Under the pieces are notes generated by a model, which saw nothing but the letters and a program-made list of their open reading frames with translations, was not told the origin of the DNA and did no database searches. Shown piece by piece: positions 52,290 through 63,374 of a DNA stretch of 64,000 nucleotides. Where the stretch lies: positions 4,278,001 through 4,342,000 of the forward strand of contig JAUCEF010000006.1 in the NCBI GenBank assembly GCA_033558025.1, read 5' to 3'. Position 1 is the stretch's first letter; each line of letters opens with the position of its first letter. The DNA is from Phytophthora sp. 'mugwort'. Its lineage: Eukaryota > Oomycota > Peronosporomycetes > Peronosporales > Peronosporaceae. A program made the translations under genes and the position numbers.

Positions 52290-53200
52290 TTAGCTTCCAA
52301 TTAATTCCGGATTGGGTTGACTTTTTCTAAAGCCTGCTCTGACGTGCGGAAGACAAACTGCCAGGCGCCATGTCGCTAAAAATAACAGCACTAGAGTCTG
52401 ATTGCACGGCAGTACAAGCGGATGAGGAATTCCCCTCGAACTCGCTGCGTTGTCATTTTTTGGTGACGGCGTTAGAAAGGTACTGTTTTCAGCTTGTGTT
52501 ATCTTCAAACTTTGAATGTAAGAATTCCAAACCGTGGCGTCCATCCAGTAATTTTCCTGGAGCGTGTTCACGTGTCCATCTGGATAAGTTGGGAGTTCGT
52601 CAAACACCACCGTCCCACCAGACATTCCCTGCAGTATAAATAATATTGGCAACTTATTCCCTACAAACAACATGAGGATCTTCTTAATAAAAAACAATAT
52701 CATTAAACTCTGGTTAAAAAACTTACTGTCCGCTCGAATAGTGAACACCAAACATCCCGAGTTTTCCGGACGTGCTTGACCTTTGCGGAGCCGCTACATT
52801 CCTTAATTGACCAGATGTGGCGGGGCGGGGTGTCAAAGTAGATAGCGGTCTCGTCGACGTTAAAATGGCACTTTCAGGATAGTTTGCAAGCTCCTCCCCA
52901 AACTCAATTGCAATTTTTAATTGGGTTTCTTGAAAGGCCTCGTCGCCTTTCGTAAATTGCGGTTTGTTTACGGAAAACCATGCCTACCTACATAATAAAA
53001 CCTAATGCAATATATTGTAAGCTCCAATATCCCCAAAGAAAAATATGCATTTTGCTTACCGCGTTGCAAACCGCTAACACAGCCGCATCATCGCATTTAC
53101 ACCGCTCTCCTCGGTGGACTTAGTAAATAAGTAGCTGCGCAGCCATGCACCATACTGCTGTCTAATGTTTTCATAATTCTTGTGCACAGTTACTAAAATA
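52290..53200 (-). pseudogene. Pogo-like (DDE_1) transposase pseudogene with two introns
   Basis: Leftward, WFSVNKPQFTKGDEAFQETQ leads to CHFNVDETAIYFDTPPRHIW with the first catalytic aspartate. GSAKVKHVRKTRDVWC and NKLPILFILQGMSGGTVVFD follow, then PTYPDGHVNTLQENYWMDAT. Two GT-AG intervals fit the family sequence when removed: 52984-53059 (joining CNA to AWFSV) and 52661-52726 (joining TIRAD to RNKLPIL). The HTH region near 53150 and the end of the catalytic domain are frameshifted or lost. Confidence 0.7.
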
Positions 53201-53853
53201 TAAATCGTTAAAAAATCAGTTAGAGTTGCAACAGACAGCAAAATAAATCCACCTCCTCCTCGAGACGCAAGTCCTGCATGTAAGTGACGAGGTCACGCGA
53301 GAAGAATGCTCTTAGTCCCCTGGTCCGTCGGCGTCTTGCTAGTCTGCGCCCCCTAGAATTCGATAGTGCCCTTTTCCTGCTTTCTCCAAAACATTTATGT
53401 GCCAACGGAATCTTGAGCTCTCGAGAGTTGGCTTGCAGCCCTCAGTAGCAACGCGCTTGAGAGCCTCTCATTTTTGCTAGATGATGTACGTGTTCTGATT
53501 GGCGCCGTGGCTCATGATGTCAGCGTGGAAATAAAGAATGCACCGGAGCTCTCGTTGGTCGCCTCCACATGACACGCTGTCCAGCAATTATTTTTGCACT
53601 GTTGCGTGGGGGGGGGACAGAATGCACTACCATGACCACAATGTTGATCCGATAGTAAAGCAGGAACGCACAAAAGCCGATCCAAGCTATACTATTGGAC
53701 GAAATACCTACCTTTTAGACTTAACAAATCACATTATTAGTGCAACAAATGGAGGCAGCTATAGTTTGAAGCTAAGAGTTCGTATCGATCGCTTTGTTAA
53801 ACACTTTCGTGACGGGGCTCGCGTTGATCGATTCCCACGCCTTGATAATTCAT
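53201..53853. other. Spacer between two pogo-like copies
   Basis: No supported gene. A plus-strand frame at 53538-53882 contains DHNVDPIVKQERTKADPSYT, but I recognise no family. Its setting suggests transposon 3' sequence. Terminal repeats of the neighbouring pogo copies may lie here but were not resolved. Confidence 0.3.
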
Positions 53854-55240
53854 TTAATGGTGGTCACCCTCTTCTCGCGTGATGTCATTGGCTTGCTTTT
53901 CCTCCAGCCAAAAACAAAACTTAACTTGGCCTATAAGAGGCCCATGTGCCCATGTGTATGGCTTACACACTGAGGTGGAATGTTTTGGTAGGGGCTGCAA
54001 TACCGACACCAGATCGCCTGCAAAAACATCTTCCGATGCCTTCGACACGTGACACTCCAGGTTGTCCACGAGAAGGACAGAGGGTTCAGAAATATAGTAC
54101 TACGGGAGTGAGTGTAGGTAGAAGGACATACCCGAGAGTCCATCCAGGCATTCTTTTGAACAGTATACACATGCCCTATATACATACTACAACTTAGCAC
54201 TTTACAATTCGGTCTCTTATAAAAAATATCGTACTTCCGGATAGGTAGGGAGTTCTTCCTGCTCAGTTGTGCCATTGGGCGCCCATTTCAAAATGAAGAG
54301 AAGTGATACTTTTGTACCATCAGCACATATCGCCGTCATCCTTGCCGAGTGCATTTGTTGGGCCGTAATTGGGGCCGCCTTGCCTTTTGGTGAAAGGATT
54401 TTTGATGGGAGCATGCCAAAGTTATTCCTGTCTCATCAGTGTTATAGATAGCACTAGCAATATATGAACCGAATCGCTCCTTGAACTTAACTGCAAACTC
54501 CTCTTGCACTGCTTGAAGATCAGCAAATTTTTCCTAGCACACAGATAAAGAGCACCATGTTTCAGCTTAACAGCATAAAACACTAATACATAGCATAAAG
54601 CACAGTTATACAGCATATATGTTTTTTTAATCCGCTGGGCGTACGCTGCACGAAGCCATGGCGGTATGCGGATCGTCTCAGTAGCCGAAGGAGTGATTCG
54701 TAGACGGTGCTAGCATCCTTCTTGTCTTCGATGTACCCTTTCAGCCAATCCGAGTAGTTCTGGTTCGAAGACGGCCATTGAGCGTGTCGTTAGCGGGATG
54801 GAGTCTCGCTGTGTATCCTTCATGTAGGTGAAAATCTCAATGCCAAACGACACGCTGTCAGGTCTCCCTCGCGCTCTTGAGAGCGTCTTTTCGCTTCCTT
54901 CTATGCAAAATCGCCTCCTTCTGCTTGCACCAATCATTGATGGTCCATCGTGGGCATCCTTGCGGACGATCTGCCTCGCGCTGACGCATACCCTCATTCG
55001 CACGCAATACCTCCCGCTTTTGCTTAAAGGTGTAGTTTTGCGGTGCCTTCCCTCGTGTTGCCACCACTGATATTAGCGCCTCAACAGCATCGAACTCCGC
55101 TTGATGAACCACGGCGACTTCCGCTTCCGTGCTGTTGTCTTCGCCGCCTTCGATTGCTGTCTCCACTTTACCGACTGAATGGCTTTTAATTAGCCAGCTA
55201 GGAGCCTGATATGACTCGCTAAAATAAATGTACATTCTGT
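53854..55240 (-). pseudogene. Second pogo-like transposase pseudogene
   Basis: The N-terminal HTH part (from about 55090) reads QNYTFKQKREVLRANEGMRQ and CPRWTINDWCKQKEAIL. After frame changes come DKKDASTVYESLLRLLRRSA and, following a probable intron ending near 54536, EKFADLQAVQEEFAVKFKER. The core has IYNTDETGI, HSARMTAICADGTKVSLLFI, QEELPTYPE, NAWMDSRV and VDNLECHVSKASEDVFAG, ending LPKHSTSVCKP. It is related to the 52.3-53.2 kb copy and lies in the same orientation. Stops near 54220 and 54410 disable it. Confidence 0.7.
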
Positions 55241-56131
55241 GTCCGCCTGTGGATTTGACTGGCAGTTATGAGGCGGCAGTTGCCATCTGTCCGTCCCTGT
55301 ATTGTAACGGATTCCCCCGGATAAAGATCCGTATATTGTTCAGTAGAAGCCCTATCTGACAAGCTACCAGGAACTGGTACTAAGCCGCTTCTATAATCTT
55401 GAACTCATCAAGGAAGCTCTGCTCAATAGCAGCAGCATCAACGCACTCACAGTGCCCATTTCACACGAAATAACTCACCGTATACATCGTGACGAGCGAT
55501 GTGCCACTGCGTTTCATCACTCGAAAACCCCGCAGCAGCAACAGAATTGCCTACCACTGAGTCAGGTACAACCTCCCACGCACTCCGCACCCATCACGCC
55601 ACGCGCTCGACTGAAGGCGGGTGCGGGTTCCCGCTTCGCGTGTACTGCATGTCGTCGGACAGCTTCCAGACATTGATGAACTTCATTCAACTTGGCCTTG
55701 AACAAGCTATAGATCCCAATATCTCCTGCTTACAGAGACGGAGTTAAGCCGCCTGGAATCACGCACATGCCCACCTTTTTCTCCGCGCACTTAGTCTTCG
55801 AAATGTGGGCTCTCATAGTCACAAACAAGGACCATTTTTGTGCGGGGTCTTCTCTCCGGGTGAGGTCTTTTATCCAGGGGAATCCGTTAGTTGTAGCCTT
55901 CTTGATAACGGCACGCTATAGGCTCCCAAAACCTGGTACCGTAGCATAATCCAAGCGAACGTTTCAGCAATTGCGGTATACCTCATATTCAATACTCCTT
56001 TCTTTCAGCATTACTCTTTAAATTTTTGACATCCACAGCAACCTCTTACTTGTAATCTACCTCGCCAGCAGCATAGTGCAATCTTTGATGTGTCACACAT
56101 CATATCCATCATCGCCCTTCACGTATGATGG
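55241..56131. other. Upstream region of the ERMP1-like gene, transposon-worn
   Basis: Frames at 55452-55747 resemble no family I can name. From about 55960 the DNA is AT-rich and likely holds the promoter region of the gene starting at 56162. Confidence 0.35.
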
Positions 56132-56138
56132 CCATTCC
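56132..56138 (+). promoter_or_regulatory. Initiator-like CCATTCC of the ERMP1-like gene
   Basis: CCATTCC fits the oomycete Initiator YCAYTYY and lies 24 bases before the ATG at 56162. No TATA box is evident, as is common in these genomes. Short motif, so modest confidence. Confidence 0.35.
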
Positions 56139-56161
56139 TGAACTTACTGCGTTATTGCAGC

Positions 56162-59100
56162 ATGGCAGAAGTGCGTCACCGTCGCCCGGCGCCTGCTGCT
56201 TCTCCGTCCCCCGCACACGATGCCTATGATCGCCCGCACGTGAAGAAGCGTCGCCACCGTTTCCACCCCTCATTACCGCGCGGTTGGCTCGTTCTCATGG
56301 GCTTCCTGGCCTTTTACGCGTTGGCCTTCAGTGTCGTGACCTACTTCCACACATGGTTGCCGCAACCCAAAAGCCTGGACGCGCCTCCCAGCGAGTTCTC
56401 GGAGGCCAGAGCGCGCGTGGTACTGGACCAGATCATGAGCTTCGGGTACCGCCCCGTAGGCACTAGAGCCAACGAAGAATTGACGCCAACCTACCTCTTG
56501 CAACAGGTAAGAGCTAGAGCGTCATGTGAATTAATTGTATTATGCTAATGTGTTATTACGAATTGTGGTGGTTATTGTAGATTGAAGAGATCCGAGCTTC
56601 CAAGCCGCACGGAGTGAGCGTGGACGTTGACGTGCAGAGACCGTCGGGCGCGTTCGGATTGGACTTCATCGCGCAGTTCCAGAATATCTACGCCAATGTA
56701 ACCAATATATTGGTGAAAGTGTCGCCACCTGACGCGATGCCTGAAGCTCTCAACAATTCGCTGATGATTTCGTCCCATTATGATGCGGCAATTGGCGGCG
56801 CTGCAGCGTCCGACGATGGCGTGAATATTGCCATTATGGTGGAGCTGCTGCGAATGTTTGTGTTAAACCCTCCTGAGCATGCGACGCTGGTCTTTAACTT
56901 TAACGGTGCCGAGGAGACCATTATGCAGGCGGCACATGGATTTATCACGCAACACCCGTGGACGGATACGATTCGAGCTTTCATTAACTTGGAGGCAGCT
57001 GGTGCGGGAGGACGAGAACTACTGTTCCAAACGGGCAGTGATGAACTGGCTTTGGCGTATGCTCAAGGGGCCAAGTATCCGCATGCTAGCATCATCGCTC
57101 AGGAGATGTTCCAGTCGGGCGTCATTCCTGCTGATACGGACTACCGAATCTACCGTGATTTTGGTTACGTAGCTGGTATGGACTTTGCGTACATTGCGAA
57201 CGGCTACGTTTATCACACTACGCTAGATGATGTGTCGCGTATTCAACCAGGCGCGCTGCAGCGTCTTGGAGAAAACGTTGTCGGTGTCGTGAACCAGTTG
57301 GGCAGTGAACCCGGTCGCTTGAGAAGGGTAGCTGAGAACCCGCAGACCTCTCGAACGTTCTTCTCGGATGTCATGGGACTCGCCATGGTGACTGCAAGTA
57401 AGGAAACGACGTTCATTCTTTGTGGTGGCGTATTCCTACTGGCGGTAGTCTACCTCCTGTTTTCCCATGTCTCGTTCTCTGAGCGCTTGACTGCGTTTAT
57501 GCTCATCACGCGATGCTTTGGTGCTGCAGTTGCCGCTTCGTTGACGGTTGCTGTGTTATTGAGTCTGTATGCCCCGCTCCCATGGTATTCGCAGCCGTAT
57601 CTAGCCGGTGCACTCTTTCTAGCCCCGGCACTCGCAGGAATGGTCCATCAGTTGCTTTTCGTGCTGGAGAAGAAGGCAGATAAGATTACGCCTGAGGAAC
57701 TATGGCGCCTCGAGGAAAGTCTGTTTGAAGCCATGACGTGCATTTGGATGGGAGCCTTGGCGATAGGCATGCAACTGGGTCTTATCTCGAGTTACATTTT
57801 GGCAGTGTGGATCTTCTTCCCGCTTGTAGGCCAAGTGCTGTGCCAGCTTTTGCAGCGGTTCCGCATGTTCTCTTCAAGCATGTACATTTACATTTCCCTG
57901 GGTGCCATGATCATCCCAGTGATCCACACCATGTGCTGCTTTGCGATTGCGCTGATGTTCTTCATCCCGTTGCTGGGTCGAAGCGGTCCTGTGGTGCCTC
58001 CAGACGTGGTGCTGGCGCTTTTGATGTGTTTGATTCTCCTGGTAAGATTTTTTTGCTTAGACTCTTACATAGATTTATTCTCACCATTTTGTCACTGCAT
58101 GTTGAGACACATTAGATCATGGTCTCGTATTCGGGCCGGGTGTTTTGCTTCCTGCCAGTTAAACAACTCAAGCTGGTTCGAAACGTCTGCATTGCCATTA
58201 CCGTGATTTCAACAACATATGCTTCAATTCGGTAAGTTTGTATTGCTGAGATACTGTACTGTGAAGTACAATATGTTTTTGACAAGAAATGTGTTATCCT
58301 TGCTGTGAAGTAACCCATATTCGGATATCTGCCCGAAACGTCTTATGCTTCAGCATGTCCAGCGTGAGGTGGTGCTTCCAAACGGCGAAGTCGAGACCGA
58401 CTCGGGTCTTTGGATCAACTCGCTGGATTTTCGTGGACCCGACCCGATCAAGAGCAACTTGGCTAGTACGCAATGGAAAGATGCACGCATGCAAGTGGCA
58501 CCAGAAGAACTGTACGAACACGCGGAAGTGTACGGTCACATGCCGTGGTCTCTTCCAGTGAAGCACATGCTGCCAGAAGACAAATCGTGGTATCTTCCTG
58601 CTGCTGCGCCCGCAATTCCCAGCAATATTCACAAGGCCAAGTAAGTTATTGGCCTTAATTGTGTGTCGCCATGTAACTCGTTCTTACTTGTTGCCGCTTC
58701 ACTGGTTAACAGGCTCAAAGTTCTGTCGTCAACTTATTCGAAGGAAATGAATCGCCGCAAAATCCATTTCGTGTTCACGGGGCCTTCGCACATGAATCTT
58801 TTCATTGATGCCAAGAAAACCAAACTGACATCATGGTGCGTATCTACTAAACCCATTCGCTACTACTGCGTGCTCCTTGTCTAACAATAATTCTTGACGG
58901 ACATTTTGCAGGTCTATGGGAAATGGCGTCAGCGGACCTGTGGCTGAGGCAGAAGACGCGTATATTCTTCAGTTTTGTAGTGGCACTGTCCCGTCGAGTT
59001 ATCACTTTTGGATCGAGACAGAGTCCGACAAGCCTATCGATGTCGCTTTCGTCGGCCACTTCCTCGAAGTTATAACACCTGAGATGATGGAGTTTTCCGG

Positions 59101-59164
59101 CGCATTGCCGTCTTGGACTGTCGTCGCCTCTGCTGTGTCCACCTGGACAAAGATGCAGATTTAG
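56162..59164 (+). CDS. ERMP1-like endoplasmic reticulum M28 metallopeptidase
   Basis: Six exons give about 875 residues: 56162-56506, 56581-58041, 58116-58231, 58311-58640, 58713-58835 and 58912-59164. Introns are 72-79 nt with GT-AG ends and phases that match. ERMP1/FXNA proteins are ER-membrane zinc aminopeptidase-like enzymes. A signal-anchor lies at residues 42-62. The M28 zinc-binding set is complete: H181 (SSHYDA), D193 (ASDDG), E226/E227 (NGAEE), E253 (INLEAAG) and H327 (YVYHTTLDD). Several membrane spans follow in exons 2-3, then a C-terminal luminal-type domain starting NPYSDICPKRLMLQHV. The frame is clean. The substrate is unknown. The next gene converges from the right, with 148 bases between stop codons. 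Confidence 0.9.
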
Positions 59165-59312
59165 AGGCTTCTTCCTACCAATTTGCTGGTTTGCACGAAG
59201 AAAATCTTCTAACGATATGTTAAATGCATTATACAAGATTTATCAGCACAATTGTGTGCTCTGAATTGTTGGCTCCTCAAATTTCATTATTGCCATCACG
59301 TTTCATGCCTGT

Positions 59313-60551
59313 TTACGATCGTGCCGAGCTGTGACTACCGTCAATGATAGACAGGACGTCGTTACTTGGAGCAGCATCTTCTTCGCTCTCGTCGCTCTCC
59401 AAAAGCTCGTCTGGGTTGACGACAAATTGAGGCTCCCTAGAACTAAGCAAGGAATTGTCACCGGGGCTGCACTCCGCATGCCGAGACTGCACTCGCATCG
59501 ACGCTGTGCCTTTGGCGCGTTTAACTGCTTGGCTCGCTTCAGACAGTCCGCTGGCATCTCGAGCTCGCTGCCCCAACACAGCAGCGTTGCTCTGTAGATC
59601 ACTTCCGTCGTCGTCTGAAGACCAATCGCCTTCCGACGGGACCAATATCTTGGGCGTGTACTCGTGACGAAACTTAAGAAACCCTTCCTTGCCGAACACG
59701 AGCTCCTCAACTCCATCCTTCTCTCTGCAATTAGAATAATGATTGGTAATTAGGATAATATGCTCGTCAGAAACTCTGCAAACTTGCGACTCACATGATA
59801 TTCCCGTAAGTTTCAAGGAACCTCTCCGTATCGTCAAGCGAAAGGGTCGAATGACAGCTCGCGAGGAAGAGCCTCAACTCTTGTAGACTCACACGCCCTC
59901 GACGATACGTATCAAGCAGCTTCCACTCGTCTTCCAGAGACTTTTCGTTCCGCAACTTCTTTTCTGTCTCCTCACTGTTTGAAGTTGGAACCTGCTGAGC
60001 TAGCGGTGCCTCCCCTTCCACCAGTGGAGCTTGTGCAGCAACTGTCACCTCACCAGCAGCTTCAAGAACTTCACTTGCAATAGATGGCGGCACCTGCACA
60101 TGACTGTCCACGATCTTCATGAACTCTGCATTACAGTCCACGGTAGGTAAAATATCCGACAAGACACGACTTTCACTTGGACTGCTTAGTACCATTAAGA
60201 TAAACTTCCCCCAGTTCGCAGACTTGAGATCGATTGACGTCGAGCCCCAGCTGTCGACCGCGCATCAACATGTGTCATTTACTTTGAGCACAAACCAATT
60301 TGACCGTGTGGCACAGTTGCTGCCGTACCAGTGCGAACATCCGACATGCTTGGTCCGCAGACACGGCGCCGTCTCCATCTGTGTCGAAGTAGCGGAAAAT
60401 CTAACCTCAACATTTAGTTCAGATCGACAACAGTGACATCACAAGAGCCGACGGACTCAGTTACCACTCGAAGGTCGACAAGGTCGGTGTCGCCCAGCCG
60501 CTTGACGCGTGAATCGAACGAGGCCTGGAACGAGGCCTGCACGATATCCAT
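59313..60551 (-). CDS. EF-hand protein with acidic C-terminus
   Basis: Proposed exons are 60551-60465 (MDIVQASFQASFDSRVKRLG), 60400-60305, an exon from 60222 (or about 60250) to 59795, and 59724-59313. Exons 1 and 2 join as DLRV-IFRYFDTDGDGAVSADQ, a canonical EF-hand loop at about residues 34-45. A weaker second helix-loop lies at TYRRGRVSLQELRLFLAS, and a third degenerate one at EKDGVEELVFGKEGFLKF, created by the last splice. The tail is Ser/Asp/Glu rich (ESDESEEDAA). The junction after exon 2 is uncertain: LGLDVNRSQV and DLKSANWGKFILMVL both look genuine but are in different frames. A calcium-binding role is inferred from one good loop. The partner is unknown. Confidence 0.65.
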
Positions 60552-62056
60552 CCCGGACGCCAATGGTCGCTGGTGCGGGGGAGGGGAGTCGCGATAATTA
60601 ACGGACAGAAGAGTCGGGATGCGGAGGCATCAAGTACATCACATTCCGACATATGGACAAGTGACAATTGTCTCCTCTCAGTGGTTTGTGCCGACTCGCC
60701 GAATAGCTCCGATGGCCCGTCACCAAGCAGCGAAAAAAATGGCCAGTCGCGCGGACCATCCCAGGCGCATCATAGGTAGCGGCAGCGACAGGTTAAACAC
60801 TCGGTGCCCAAAGCGACGTTATCCGCTGCTGCAAAGAGGAAGCGCAGATCGCGCCATCATTTCAACACAAAATATATTCTAATTGCTATTGCTGAACGTC
60901 TGCAGGAAGTGCCGATGATGATCCGAGCCAGATGGAGCTCAGCAGTGACTCGGAGCGCATCACCTCCATATGGCTTGCGTATCAGCTGACTGGGATCCAG
61001 AACGATAAAATATCGGCATTCTGATTGGCCGTTAAAGCCCATTCCGGCGGAACTGGGTCTGATTGCGCTAGACGAAAATTGATTAACATTGGGATGAGAC
61101 GATAATGATGGGCAATCGCTCGGCAGAGACGAGCCACCCTAATGGCTCCACTTTCACGCTGACTAACAAGTGGGGTGCAATAAATTGGGTAGTGCAATAA
61201 AATGACTTGCACTGCACCGTCCTATTGGCAGAGTGGGTACACTTAGCTGATGACGTAGTTACCTACCTACATGTAGTAGCATCGCCCTCATTTAGTCGCG
61301 GCTGCCAGATCGATTGCCGTTACAACGGACCAGATGCGTGAGCATACTGCAATTGAGCAGAACTCCAAAAATGTGGGAGTGAAAGGGTCACATTGGCTTT
61401 TGAGCTACTTATCTCTACTTAAGATATCTGTGAGAGCACCAAAAAAGGTTGATCGCTTCTTGAAGCGGGCTGTCAGTGCAACAGTTGGACGGTTGTAGCC
61501 AGCGCTGTTCAAACAATATACAAGTCGGCACATGTACAGAACATGTATTGCCGGCTATTGTAGACGGCAGAGGGAGAAACCGCCATCGGCCATGACTCGT
61601 GTGAAATCAAGTGCCTCGAACTCGTTAAAAATCAGCTTCAACGACCGTGTTTCAAAGGCGATATACGGGTGATCGAACCGGAGATCCACGCTAAATTTGG
61701 ACGTGGTGGGGCGCGCATCCACTTCAGAAATCGCATCACCAGGCGACGGCATCGGACGTCCAGACTTTGGTCCTTGTGAGCAATAGTGTGCTCGCAGGTA
61801 AGCATTGAAAGTGCACGTAACAGTGTGTTTTTCCTAGGCACACGATGACGAGAAACTGTCGGTTTAAGCCCTTTTGCCAAGTTTTGGCGGTGTCAGGGAC
61901 CCTTTATCAAAGCAGGAACAAAAGGGGGATGGGCTCTGGAACAGCCGCTCTGCCTTTGGGCGACAGGGGCGAAGAGAAGGCGGCAGTATAGTGAACCCAA
62001 GTCTGGACCAAGCCAAGTGCACCCGCTTCAATTCTCTATCGCATTTTAGCGCTGAT
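60552..62056. other. Long intergenic region with no supported gene
   Basis: It lies between divergent genes and so should hold both 5' regions. A minus-strand frame at 61752-61555 reads RFDHPYIAFETRSLKLIFNE and FEALDFTRVMADGGFSL. This has protein-like composition but no family I recognise, and it could be a gene relic. The rest shows no coding or repeat structure. Confidence 0.4.
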
Positions 62057-62072
62057 TCACTTTGCAACTTCC
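62057..62072 (+). promoter_or_regulatory. Initiator and flanking promoter region of the zinc-finger gene
   Basis: TCACTTTGCAACTTCC closely fits the combined oomycete core promoter (YCAYTYY then CAWTTT-like). It ends three bases before the ATG at 62076, so the leader would be very short. Translation may start instead at the ATG at 62085 (MHDDTS). Confidence 0.55.
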
Positions 62073-62075
62073 GCG

Positions 62076-63374
62076 ATGCTGGTCATGCATGACGACACAT
62101 CAGCCTCGAGCTCTGCAAGCGCAGCACTACCGGCGCTGATCAAGCGCGAGGACTCACGCTCGCTCGTGTGGCAGCAGGAGACGCCCAAGTACCCGCCGGA
62201 CCCGACGCTGGCGTTGCCGCATCCGCCACCCAAGTCGCCGCCGCCCAAGAAAACCAGCATCAAGCAGGTGTTCATCTGTACTGAGGTGCACTGCGGCAAG
62301 CAGTTCCCACGGTCGTTCGCCCTAAGACGCCACATGCGCATCCACACGGGCACTAAGCCCTACGGATGCGATTACGAGGGCTGTATTCAGCGATTCAACA
62401 CGTCGGGCAACCTAAGTCGCCACAAGCGCATCCACAGCGGCGAAAGACCGTACCCGTGCATCTTTAAAACTTGCGGCAAGCGCTTTAACACGAGCACGAA
62501 GCTCAAGAGACACATGCGCATCCACTTTCCCGAGGGTCATAACCTGTTCCGGTGTATTGGCCAGAACTGCACGTGGAGCTGCGACAACTACAAGGAATTC
62601 GCGCAGCACCAGAAACTGCACCACAACATCATCGTAGGTGCACAGCAGGAGCACGCCTACTCCCGGCAGCAACAAGAACATGAGCAAGACGCCGCCGCCG
62701 TTGCTGCGGTGAATGGGTCGGCCGAGAAGGACAACGTCTACTTCTCCACCGCTGACACCGCGGGCGAGTACTCGACCGAAAACCTCCCATACGGCAACCA
62801 CCACGTCTCCGCTGCGCCAACTGGCAGCTTTCTGTACGCCAGCAGCTTCGACAAGCCCAAGAGCAGCGTGCTAGCGCCAGCTTCCGTACGGTGTAAGCTC
62901 ATGGGGCCGCCGGCCTTCTTTGGCCCGAGCGACACCTTCGGCAGCAGTCTTCCGACGATGCTGATCAAAGATCAGAGCAAAAAGGCGTCGGATCTGGATC
63001 ATCTGTACGGGTCGGACCAACGCCGGATGAAACCGAGCAGTTCCTTCCCCTCCGTTCAGTACTCGAGCACCGGGGGCTCGTTTTCAATCAGCACCGACTG
63101 TGCCTTTAATCGCCCTAGCTTTACCACCAACAGCAGCCACTTCGTACCACTCCGACCCGAAGAAGAACGAGGAGGAGGCCATGAGCACCAACAGCAACAT
63201 CAAATGCTGCCACCCCCAGGCAATCGCAATCACGTGCTTCGGCCGCCCCCGCAAAGCAACGACGATAGCAAGTACGGTGGGTTTTCCATGCCTCCACCGA
63301 TGAACCCAGCTGCGGCCGAGTTCACGGGGGAGGAACTCAACGTGGTGCTGCAGCTCATGAACGAGAACTACTGA
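62076..63374 (+). CDS. C2H2 zinc-finger protein, probable transcription factor
   Basis: Single exon, 432 residues. Four consecutive C2H2 fingers lie at about residues 68-90, 98-120, 128-150 and 160-182. All have C-x4-C spacing. The first three end HMRIH, HKRIH and HMRIH and are joined by TGTKPY and SGERPY linkers, as in TFIIIA-type DNA-binding arrays. The fourth, CIGQNC...HQKLH, has a longer linker (FPEGHNLF). The N-terminus is Ser/Ala rich with a proline-rich segment (LPHPPPKSPPPKK). The C-terminal half is Gln/Ser/Pro rich with His-Gln runs (HEHQQQHQ), typical of regulatory regions. Nuclear DNA binding is inferred. Targets are unknown. An Initiator motif sits immediately upstream. Confidence 0.88.
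   Translation: MLVMHDDTSASSSASAALPALIKREDSRSLVWQQETPKYPPDPTLALPHPPPKSPPPKKTSIKQVFICTEVHCGKQFPRSFALRRHMRIHTGTKPYGCDYEGCIQRFNTSGNLSRHKRIHSGERPYPCIFKTCGKRFNTSTKLKRHMRIHFPEGHNLFRCIGQNCTWSCDNYKEFAQHQKLHHNIIVGAQQEHAYSRQQQEHEQDAAAVAAVNGSAEKDNVYFSTADTAGEYSTENLPYGNHHVSAAPTGSFLYASSFDKPKSSVLAPASVRCKLMGPPAFFGPSDTFGSSLPTMLIKDQSKKASDLDHLYGSDQRRMKPSSSFPSVQYSSTGGSFSISTDCAFNRPSFTTNSSHFVPLRPEEERGGGHEHQQQHQMLPPPGNRNHVLRPPPQSNDDSKYGGFSMPPPMNPAAAEFTGEELNVVLQLMNENY

Noticed and set aside
19432..56131. Search for RXLR-type or other secreted effector genes in the repeat island
   Set aside because: No frame combined a signal peptide with an RXLR/EER-like region. All sizeable frames are explained by transposons or by shadows.
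60573..60882. Short plus-strand frames upstream of the EF-hand gene
   Set aside because: They have no conserved features, overlap each other in different frames, and lie in the likely promoter region.
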